Source: JAABYT01 sp041581935 (lineage in GTDB: Bacteria; Pseudomonadota; Gammaproteobacteria; HK1). Taken from it: DNA of 5,093 nt. The notes under the pieces are model-generated. The model saw only the letters and a list, made by a program, of their open reading frames with translations, searched no databases and was not told the DNA's origin. The stretch covers positions 1 through 5,093 of the forward strand of contig JBFICP010000246.1 of assembly GCA_041581935.1 (NCBI GenBank), read 5' to 3'. Position 1 is the first letter of the stretch. Every line of letters starts with the position of its first letter. Below are positions 1 to 5,093 of this stretch, piece by piece. A program made the position numbers and the translations under genes.

Positions 1-917
1 ATGATGGCATCGGGGCGCGCGCGCTTCGCATCCTCGGGAGTGATCTCGGGATTCGGGTTGGCGAGAGCCAGGATCAGCGGCTGCGGCGCCATGCGTTTGG
101 CGAATTCCGGTTTGAGAACGCCGGGGGCAGAGAGTCCGAGAAAAATGTCCGCGCCTTCGATGACATCACCGAGTGTGCGGGCCTTAGTTTCGATGGCGAA
201 CTCCGACTTCCAGCGATCCATATCCTCCTCGCGGCCTTTGTATACGACGCCGTGGATGTCGGTGACCACGATATTTTCCTTCTTCGCGCCCATGCTGACG
301 AGCTGAAGCAGGCAAGCGAGGGCCGCGGCGCCGGCGCCGGAAGCGACGACTTTGACGTCCTCGATCTTTTTTCCGACAAGCCGCAGCGCATTTGTGACCG
401 CGGCCCCAACGATGATAGCCGTGCCGTGCTGATCATCGTGAAAAACCGGGATAGACATGCGCTCCTTGAGCTTGCGCTCGATCTCGAAGCACTCTGGTGC
501 CTTGATATCCTCGAGATTGATGCCTCCGAATGTCGGCTCGAGGCTCGCGACAATATCGACGAAGGCGTCGATGTCGGTCTCGGCGACCTCGATATCGAAA
601 ACATCGATCCCGGAGAACTTCTTGAACAATACGGCCTTGCCTTCCATGACCGGCTTCGCCGCCAGCGGCCCGATGGATCCGAGACCGAGCACCGCCGTGC
701 CGTTGCTGATAACCCCAACGAGATTACTCCTGGCTGTCAGTGTGGACGCTTCGCTCGCATCCGACGCGATGGCGTTACAGGCGGCGGCGACGCCGGGCGA
801 ATAGGCCAGTGCCAGGTCCTGCTGCGTGCTAAGCGGCTTTGTGGCGGTGATCGCGAGCTTTCCCGGCACGGGAAGGCGATGATAGTTGAGGGCGCGTTCG
901 TCGAAGTTTTCTGTCAT
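1..917 (-). CDS. maeB: NADP-dependent malic enzyme (MaeB type), N-terminal part, cut by the left window edge
   Basis: The enzyme oxidatively decarboxylates malate to pyruvate and CO2 with reduction of NAD(P), in the cytoplasm, feeding pyruvate and NADPH from the TCA cycle. The 305 visible residues read MTENFDERALNYHRLPVPGK onward and follow E. coli MaeB closely as I recall it. Visible landmarks are the LAYSPGVAAAC stretch with the catalytic Tyr39, the KPVMEGKAVLFKK segment with the catalytic Lys94, the metal-site region NLEDIKAPE (Glu136-Asp137), the FHDDQHGTAI motif (Asp161/Asp162), and the dinucleotide-binding GAGAAA at 194-199 followed by SAPGVLKPE and ANPNPEITPEDAK. The ATG at 915-917 is the start that gives the family N-terminus; a weak GGAAAA lies about 5 bases before it. 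Classical MaeB is about 760 residues with a C-terminal phosphotransacetylase-like domain. That part would be beyond the edge, so its presence here is unknown. It is transcribed divergently from the DUF294 gene. Confidence 0.93.
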   Translation of the reverse strand, partial: MTENFDERALNYHRLPVPGKLAITATKPLSTQQDLALAYSPGVAAACNAIASDASEASTLTARSNLVGVISNGTAVLGLGSIGPLAAKPVMEGKAVLFKKFSGIDVFDIEVAETDIDAFVDIVASLEPTFGGINLEDIKAPECFEIERKLKERMSIPVFHDDQHGTAIIVGAAVTNALRLVGKKIEDVKVVASGAGAAALACLLQLVSMGAKKENIVVTDIHGVVYKGREEDMDRWKSEFAIETKARTLGDVIEGADIFLGLSAPGVLKPEFAKRMAPQPLILALANPNPEITPEDAKRARPDAI

Positions 918-946
918 GATTATTTTTCCGGCGCTCGTCGGTGGCA

Positions 947-960
947 ATTGTCGGCACAAT
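947..960. promoter_or_regulatory. Candidate operator: inverted repeat ATTGT-CGGC-ACAAT
   Basis: A perfect 5-bp inverted repeat has a 4-base centre. After one mismatched position the symmetry continues for two more pairs (GC at 944-945 with GC at 962-963). It lies in the divergent region between maeB and the DUF294 gene, just downstream of the GATAAT hexamer on the maeB side, where a bound repressor would cover the predicted transcription start. The TTGT-N4-ACAA form is typical of a dimeric helix-turn-helix regulator site, but I cannot name the regulator and none is encoded in the window. Confidence 0.35.
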
Positions 961-964
961 AGCG

Positions 965-970
965 ATTATC
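965..970 (-). promoter_or_regulatory. Candidate -10 hexamer (GATAAT) for the malic enzyme gene
   Basis: On the minus strand GATAAT matches the sigma-70 -10 consensus in five of six positions. It sits about 48 bases upstream of the maeB ATG, which is a reasonable leader length. No convincing -35 box lies at 16-18 bases upstream (AGGATT/TTTTCT-like sequence only), so the promoter would be weak or activator dependent. It is a prediction from motif and position only. Confidence 0.3.
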
Positions 971-1020
971 CAGCAGGTGGGTGAGAAAATCCTTTCTTCC
1001 GCCCATTGCCCGGTGCATGT

Positions 1021-2892
1021 ATGAAAGGCTCCAGTAATGTCCAGATCTTGCGACAGACCCCGGGATTTCGTGATCTCGATCCCGCGGTGCTGGACACATT
1101 ATTGGCCAGGACCTCGAAACGGCGGCTCGACGCCGGCGAGACCCTGTTCGACATGGGTCAGCCATTTCTCGATGAGGTTTACATTGTACGCCGAGGAGAA
1201 ATTGAACTGCAGCGCGCCGATGGCCGTACGGACAAGGCGACACCCGGCTATCTCGTGGGTCTTTCGAGCTATCTCGGCGAATCCGCGTACGCCTCCAGGG
1301 CGATTGCCGGGGCCGGCACCGAGGTGCTGGTGCTGCCGGCGGGGGAGCTGCGCGACGCCGAGCGCCGCGAGCCCGCCCTGTTCGACGCCGTCAATCGGCT
1401 TATCGGCACCGGCCTGCGCGCACGCACGGTGAGCGCGGGCCTCGCCTCGGGCGGCCTAACGCAGCCTTCGGCCAGCATTATGAGTGCGCCGCTCAGCAGC
1501 TGCCGGCCGGATGACAGCATTCGCCATGTGCTGGAGACGATGTTGCGCGATGACGTCGGCAGCCTTGCCATTGTCGACGCGAGCCGGCAATTGCACGGAC
1601 TGGTGACATTTCGAAGCCTCGCAAAGCGTCTCGCCCAGCCGGGCGTCGATCCCGGGCGCGAGCCCGCCGCCAATGCCGTGCGCCCGGCCACGACTGTCAG
1701 CGGTGATATGCCATTGTGGCAAGCCCAGGACGTCCAGGAGCGCGAACGCTCGAAGTACCTGGTGGTGGTGGACGGGGGCCGGCCAGTGGGCATGCTCTCT
1801 CAGACCGATATCGTGCATGCGCTGAGAGCGCATCAGAGCGGTGTATTCCCCCGCATCTACCGGGCTCAGAGCTACGACGAACTCGCCGGGCACTATCTCG
1901 GCATCGACCGCATCGCGCAGCGGGCGCTGGAAACCAATCGACGCGCTCGCGTCGCGATACGGATTCTGAGCGAGACCCATCTGGCCATTCAGCGCCGCTG
2001 CGTGGAGCTGACGCTGGCGGAGCTCGAGTCCGAGGGCCGGGGTCAGCCGCCGCTCGGCTATGCGCTGATCATCATGGGGTCCGGAGGCCGACGGGAGATG
2101 ATGCTGGATCCGGACCAGGACAACGGCTTCATCCTCGCGGATCACTCCGATTCAGCGTCGAAGGCAATCGACGAGTGGTTCTACCGCTTCGGCGCCCGGC
2201 TGAACGCCAATCTCGACCGCGTGGGGTACGTTCTCTGTCCGGGCGAGATTATGGCGCGCAATCCCATGTACCGGAAAACACTGTCGCAATGGAAAGCACA
2301 GATCACTCGAATGGTGCGGCGTCCGAACGAAAAGGTGGCGCGTTGGTCGAATATCGTATTCGACTTCAACGCCCAGTATGGAGACGACGCGCTGGCGGGG
2401 GAACTTCGCACGCATCTGAACGAGCAGCTCGAGGGTAATCCGGGCTTGCTGAAGTTCATGATGGAGGATGACGCCCACGGACGCGCGCCGATCAACTGGT
2501 TCAATCGACTGGTGACCACCGACAGGCCCGATGGGACGGAGGTCGTCGACGTCAAACGCAACGGAATGCGCATCGTCGCCAACGCCGCGCGCATCCTGGC
2601 GCTGAAATCCGGCATCGGCGTGTGCAATACCACCGACCGCATCGACGCGCTGGTGCGCGGCGGGGTGCTCAGCGATGACTTCGGCGCAACCGTGTCGGCC
2701 GCCTACGACGAGCTGCTGGACATTCTGCTCATGCACCAGCTCGATCAGAGGCGTTCGGGCACGCCGCTCGACAAGGAGATCGCGCCACACGACCTCAAAA
2801 CTCCGGCACGCGAGGCGCTGCGAATATCCATGCGCGCCGTGAAGCGCTTCCAGGAACGCCTGCAGAGCGAATTCGGCGGAATTGACTGGTAG
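1021..2892 (+). CDS. cNMP-binding/CBS/DUF294 nucleotidyltransferase-like regulatory protein
   Basis: This 623-residue cytoplasmic protein has the multi-domain plan of the DUF294 family, which is related to the GlnD uridylyltransferase fold. Domains in order are: a cyclic-nucleotide-binding-like domain (about 8-125); CBS 1 (about 153-208, beginning IMSAPLSSCRPDDSIRHV); CBS 2 (about 219-272, with VVDGGRPVGMLSQTDIV); a nucleotidyltransferase-like domain (about 300-450) with GSGGRRE at 353-359 and DPDQDN at 363-368, the metal-binding Asp cluster; and the DUF294 C-terminal putative substrate-binding domain (about 455-615). The cNMP-like domain keeps GES at 86-88 and Arg93, a shortened counterpart of the phosphate-binding cassette, so ligand binding is possible but unproven. 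The intact Gly-Ser and Asp motifs suggest a working transferase; its target is unknown. The start is uncertain: ATG 1021 is preferred, but TTG 1006 is in frame and gives five more residues, and neither has a clear ribosome binding site. The frame is closed by a TGA at 982-984. The exonuclease and symporter genes often found near this family are not in the window. Confidence 0.88.
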   Translation: MKGSSNVQILRQTPGFRDLDPAVLDTLLARTSKRRLDAGETLFDMGQPFLDEVYIVRRGEIELQRADGRTDKATPGYLVGLSSYLGESAYASRAIAGAGTEVLVLPAGELRDAERREPALFDAVNRLIGTGLRARTVSAGLASGGLTQPSASIMSAPLSSCRPDDSIRHVLETMLRDDVGSLAIVDASRQLHGLVTFRSLAKRLAQPGVDPGREPAANAVRPATTVSGDMPLWQAQDVQERERSKYLVVVDGGRPVGMLSQTDIVHALRAHQSGVFPRIYRAQSYDELAGHYLGIDRIAQRALETNRRARVAIRILSETHLAIQRRCVELTLAELESEGRGQPPLGYALIIMGSGGRREMMLDPDQDNGFILADHSDSASKAIDEWFYRFGARLNANLDRVGYVLCPGEIMARNPMYRKTLSQWKAQITRMVRRPNEKVARWSNIVFDFNAQYGDDALAGELRTHLNEQLEGNPGLLKFMMEDDAHGRAPINWFNRLVTTDRPDGTEVVDVKRNGMRIVANAARILALKSGIGVCNTTDRIDALVRGGVLSDDFGATVSAAYDELLDILLMHQLDQRRSGTPLDKEIAPHDLKTPAREALRISMRAVKRFQERLQSEFGGIDW

Positions 2893-3042
2893 GAAAAAAC
2901 CCTAAACGCCGCACGCCCACCACCTAGGAACGAGATTGCTCCTAACGAGGCGGAACGCAACCGACGCCGCGACCATATCCGGCCCCTCGACCGGCAGCGA
3001 TGCGGTAAAATTAATTGATGTGTGCAGGTACTCATTCTCGAC
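2893..3042 (+). promoter_or_regulatory. Intergenic region upstream of the VWA/J-protein pair, with a candidate -10 (TAAAAT, 3006-3011)
   Basis: This 150-bp gap between two genes on the same strand is AT-richer near its right end. TAAAAT at 3006-3011 matches five of six bases of the sigma-70 -10 box and would start transcription near 3018, about 25 bases before the preferred ATG at 3043. No good -35 is present at the right spacing. A 5-bp stem (TAGGA 2925-2929 with TCCTA 2940-2944) is too weak and lacks a T tract, so I see no intrinsic terminator for the DUF294 gene, and read-through into the next genes is possible. Confidence 0.3.
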
Positions 3043-3756
3043 ATGGCAGATAAGCCCGACAAGCTACCGACGAAATCCAATCAGGCCGAGGTCGACGCGT
3101 TTCTGGCGAAAGTTGCGAGCACGCCGGCAGCTAAGCCGAGCGGCACACGCGGGCGCTTGATTTTCGCCATGGACGCGACCGCCAGCCGCGAGCCCACCTG
3201 GGATCGCGCCTGCCATATACAGTCGGAGATGTTTCTCGAAACCGAAGCGCTGGGCGGACTCGATGTCCAGCTCTGCTACTACAGAGGATTTCGAGAGTTC
3301 GACGTGACGCCGTGGCTCGGAAATTCCGCCGATCTGCTGGGGCAAATGCGCGAAGTGCGATGTGCGGGCGGCATGACCCAAATTGAGCGCGTTTTGAAGC
3401 ACACCGCCATTGAATCACGGCGGAAAAAAGTCAACGCATTGGTGTTCGTCGGCGACTGCATGGAGGAGAACATCGATACATTGTGCCAACTTGCGGGTGA
3501 GCTGGGAATTTTGGGCGTACCTGCATTTCTGTTTCACGAGGGAGACGACGCTGCAGCCGAGCGCACATTCCGGGAGATCGCCCGCTTGAGCGGCGGTGCC
3601 TATTGCCGTTTCGACTCGAGCAGCGCGCAGCAGCTGCGCGATCTGCTGAGTGCCGTAGCCGTATACGCCGCCGGTGGTCGAAAGGCACTCGAGGACTTCG
3701 GTCAGCGCCAGGGCGGCGTTGCACTCCGGCTCACGCGACAGTTGAACAAGGACTAG
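3043..3756 (+). CDS. VWA-like (MIDAS) domain protein, partner of the downstream J protein
   Basis: This is a 237-residue soluble protein with no signal peptide or membrane segment, so probably cytoplasmic. After a short polar N-terminus (MADKPDKLPTKSNQAEVDAF) the von Willebrand A-type fold starts at about residue 37 with the strand RLIFAMDATAS. The metal-ion-dependent adhesion site appears as DATAS at 44-48 (a variant of DxSxS), Thr112 in GGMTQIERVL and Asp138 in VFVGDCMEEN. All three MIDAS loops are therefore present, and divalent-metal-dependent protein binding is likely. VWA proteins of bacteria often act as adaptors, but the partner here is not known. A GTG at 3022 is also in frame and would add seven residues; ATG 3043 is preferred because the N-terminus then resembles what I recall for this family and fits the candidate promoter. 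The stop overlaps the ribosome binding region of the next gene, 5 bases before its start, which indicates co-translation with the membrane J protein. Confidence 0.85.
   Translation: MADKPDKLPTKSNQAEVDAFLAKVASTPAAKPSGTRGRLIFAMDATASREPTWDRACHIQSEMFLETEALGGLDVQLCYYRGFREFDVTPWLGNSADLLGQMREVRCAGGMTQIERVLKHTAIESRRKKVNALVFVGDCMEENIDTLCQLAGELGILGVPAFLFHEGDDAAAERTFREIARLSGGAYCRFDSSSAQQLRDLLSAVAVYAAGGRKALEDFGQRQGGVALRLTRQLNKD
3748..3752 (+). promoter_or_regulatory. Ribosome binding site AAGGA deciding a TTG start
   Basis: AAGGA lies in the last codons of the VWA gene, 9 bases before TTG 3762. It is the best Shine-Dalgarno match among the starts in this window. It supports a TTG start for the J-protein gene, since no ATG or GTG lies nearby in frame, and it implies translational coupling across the 5-base gap. 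Confidence 0.7.
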
Positions 3757-3761
3757 GCATT

Positions 3762-4487
3762 TTGCACCCGGTCATATTCCTCGCTCTCCTCGCCGGAGTG
3801 CTTCTGTTCATCAGTTGGTACAAACGCGCGCCGTCGAGCCAGCAACAACGCATCCGGGGCCGAATGTTGATCTACGCCGGTATCGCGATTGTCGTGCTGC
3901 TGCTGGTCACCGGACATCTCAATCCAATCATCGCGTTCATTCTGGCTGCACTTGCCGTTGGCCAGCGCATATTGGCCGTCGCCAACATGGCCAACATGTT
4001 CAAGGGATTCAAGAATGCCATGAAAGGCGCCGCGGGCCCGAGCGACGGCAACATCTCCGACGTAGAGACGCGGTATCTTCGCATGTCGCTCGATCACGAT
4101 ACCGGTGAGATGAACGGCGTGGTCCTCGAAGGTGAATTCCAGGGCCATCGGCTGTCCGAGCTCGCGCTCGACGATCTGATGAGACTGCTGGCTGTTTGCC
4201 GCAGCGACGATGCTCAGTCCGCGAGCGTCCTCGAAGCCTACCTGCAGCGCGTTCACGGCGACAGCTGGCACGAAGCGTCCCACGCCGGCGGCGCCGAGCA
4301 CGGTAGCGAACGCTCACAAATGAGCGAGGCGGAAGCGCGGGAAATCCTCGGCGTCGGGGCGGACGCGAGCCGCGAAGAAATCATCGACGCACACCGCCGA
4401 CTGATGCAGAAAAACCACCCGGATCGCGGCGGCTCCACCTACCTGGCGGCGAAGATCAACGAAGCCAAGGATGTCCTGCTTGCATGA
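3762..4487 (+). CDS. Membrane-anchored J-domain protein, Pam18/Tim14-like
   Basis: This 241-residue inner-membrane co-chaperone presumably recruits and stimulates DnaK at the membrane. The N-terminus is hydrophobic: segments at about 2-19 (HPVIFLALLAGVLLFISW), 35-50 (MLIYAGIAIVVLLLVT) and 53-72 (LNPIIAFILAALAVGQRILA) make two or three membrane spans. A soluble region at about 95-175 (DVETRYLRMSLDHDTGEMNG onward) is a conserved-looking middle domain of unknown role. The C-terminal J domain occupies about 187-241 and ends the protein. It has the HPD motif at 219-221 followed by RGG, and the run AKINEAKDVL. From memory, the segment DAHRRLMQKNHPDRGG and the flanking AAKINEAKD match mitochondrial Pam18/DNAJC19 far better than classical DnaJ. 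The TTG start is chosen from the AAGGA site and because the longer reading frame upstream overlaps the VWA gene with Arg-rich, non-protein-like sequence. It is in an operon with the VWA gene. Whether it handles protein import, insertion or quality control cannot be told from the sequence. Confidence 0.88.
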   Translation: MHPVIFLALLAGVLLFISWYKRAPSSQQQRIRGRMLIYAGIAIVVLLLVTGHLNPIIAFILAALAVGQRILAVANMANMFKGFKNAMKGAAGPSDGNISDVETRYLRMSLDHDTGEMNGVVLEGEFQGHRLSELALDDLMRLLAVCRSDDAQSASVLEAYLQRVHGDSWHEASHAGGAEHGSERSQMSEAEAREILGVGADASREEIIDAHRRLMQKNHPDRGGSTYLAAKINEAKDVLLA

Positions 4488-4523
4488 GGCCACGTCCCCG
4501 GCGGCCGGCTACGGCGCTAGGAC
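4488..4523. other. Short convergent intergenic gap
   Basis: The J-protein gene and the dehydrogenase gene end 36 bases apart, tail to tail. The gap is GC-rich with only short GGCC/CCGG self-complementary pieces and no T tract on either strand, so no intrinsic terminator is evident. Termination may be Rho-dependent or lie inside the coding ends. Confidence 0.5.
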
Positions 4524-5093
4524 TCAGTCGGCTCCGCGGGCGAGTCCTCTAATCGATGCGAGAAGTTCGGCGGGAATGGCAACGCCATCGCGCAGCGCCG
4601 ACCGGCGGCGAAGCTGCTCCCTCTGACCGGGTATCAGGACCGGATGCGATGCCCGCACCGGCGGTGTGTCGAGCACGATGCGCTTGAACCGGTCCATGGC
4701 AGCCGCGAATGCGTCCTCGCCGAGTAAACGCACGGGATCCACCACCAGAAAGAAATGTCCCACACGGGAAGGGGCTCCGGGATTCTCGGACCAGGATGAC
4801 ACGCCGGTGAGAAATCCGGCCCCCGTCAGCACACCGGACAGGATGTCCACGGCCATCGAGAGCCCGGATCCCTTGTGTGCGCCGGCCGGAAGCAGAAATC
4901 CGGCGAGTGCTTCGTGCGCATCGGTGGTTGCGGCACCCGACGCGTCGACCGCCCAGCCTTCTGGGATCGGAGCGCCGGCTTTCTGTGCGGCCCTGATCTT
5001 GCCCCGCGCGGCAACGCTCATCGCCATGTCGAGAATGAAGTGTAAGCCGTCCTCGCAGGGCGCGGCGATGCACAGCGGATTGTTTCCCATTCG
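4524..5093 (-). CDS. Malate/L-lactate dehydrogenase family (Ldh_2) oxidoreductase, C-terminal part, cut by the right window edge
   Basis: Members are NAD(P)-dependent 2-hydroxyacid dehydrogenases acting on malate, L-lactate, ureidoglycolate, sulfolactate or similar substrates; this fold is unrelated to classical MDH/LDH. The visible 189 residues are the C-terminal half of a protein usually about 340-360 long. Recognisable family segments are MGNNPLCIAAP at the edge (counterpart of GTNPLAFA), LDMAMSVAARGKI, IPEGWAVDASGAATTDA, the highly typical HKGSGLSMAVDILSGVLTGAGF, and HPVLIPGQREQ near the end. The usual Thr of the DMATS segment is Met here. The ATG at 5088-5090 is internal, not the start: the frame stays open to the edge and the N-terminal catalytic part is missing. 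Substrate cannot be assigned, so no symbol is given. Confidence 0.88.
   Translation of the reverse strand, partial: RMGNNPLCIAAPCEDGLHFILDMAMSVAARGKIRAAQKAGAPIPEGWAVDASGAATTDAHEALAGFLLPAGAHKGSGLSMAVDILSGVLTGAGFLTGVSSWSENPGAPSRVGHFFLVVDPVRLLGEDAFAAAMDRFKRIVLDTPPVRASHPVLIPGQREQLRRRSALRDGVAIPAELLASIRGLARGAD

Noticed and set aside
252..962. Long open frame of 236 codons on the plus strand opposite the malic enzyme
   Set aside because: It is antisense to a clear maeB coding frame with all catalytic motifs; the translation has no recognisable domain and is explained by GC-rich codon structure.
1456..2145. Open frame of 229 codons on the minus strand inside the DUF294 gene
   Set aside because: Shadow of the real gene; it lies across the CBS and transferase motifs of the plus strand and has no family features of its own.
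2923..2949. Short repeat-like and hairpin-like sequence (CCTAGGAACGAG / CCTAACGAG; TAGGA with TCCTA) after the DUF294 gene
   Set aside because: The stem is only 5 bp with a 10-base loop and no T tract, and the repeat is imperfect and 9-12 bases long; both are within chance expectation.
3603..3761. N-terminal extension of the J-protein frame back to 3603
   Set aside because: It overlaps the end of the VWA gene by about 150 bases and encodes Arg/Ala-rich sequence typical of an out-of-frame reading; TTG 3762 with AAGGA is a better start.
3753..4301. Open frame of 182 codons on the minus strand opposite the J-protein gene
   Set aside because: Antisense to a protein with clear membrane spans and conserved middle domain; no recognisable motif or ribosome site.
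4488..4523. Possible bidirectional terminator in the convergent gap
   Set aside because: Only 4-bp self-complementary pieces (GGCC, CCGG) and no T-rich run on either strand.

Overview
The window is GC-rich bacterial DNA with five protein-coding genes and short intergenic gaps. Gene content and protein style (a MaeB-type malic enzyme, a cNMP/CBS/DUF294 protein, and a VWA plus membrane J-protein pair) point to a member of the Pseudomonadota. I cannot fix the class from the sequence: the malic enzyme resembles gammaproteobacterial MaeB, while the J protein is of a type best known from Alphaproteobacteria and mitochondria. No RNA genes, insertion sequences, CRISPR arrays or phage genes were seen.

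Layout. On the left, minus strand, lies the N-terminal 305 residues of an NADP-type malic enzyme (maeB), which runs off the left edge. A 103-bp divergent intergenic region follows. It contains an inverted repeat (ATTGT-CGGC-ACAAT) next to a GATAAT hexamer facing maeB. On the plus strand comes a 623-residue regulatory nucleotidyltransferase-like protein (cNMP-binding, two CBS, DUF294, DUF294 C-terminal). After a 150-bp gap there is a tight two-gene unit. Its first gene is a cytoplasmic VWA-like protein with a MIDAS-type metal site. Its second gene, 5 bp downstream with a TTG start, is a multi-spanning membrane protein ending in a short J domain very like mitochondrial Pam18/Tim14 (DNAJC19). On the far right, convergent on the minus strand, is the C-terminal half of a malate/L-lactate dehydrogenase family (Ldh_2) oxidoreductase, which runs off the right edge.

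How they may work together. The two edge genes are both malate/2-hydroxyacid-type oxidoreductases. The DUF294 protein looks like a signal-sensing regulator with cyclic-nucleotide and adenylate-type sensor domains. The VWA/J pair is the least understood and most interesting part. Its spacing suggests the two proteins are made together, and the domain make-up suggests a membrane-tethered Hsp70 recruitment site with a metal-dependent adaptor. That role is inference.
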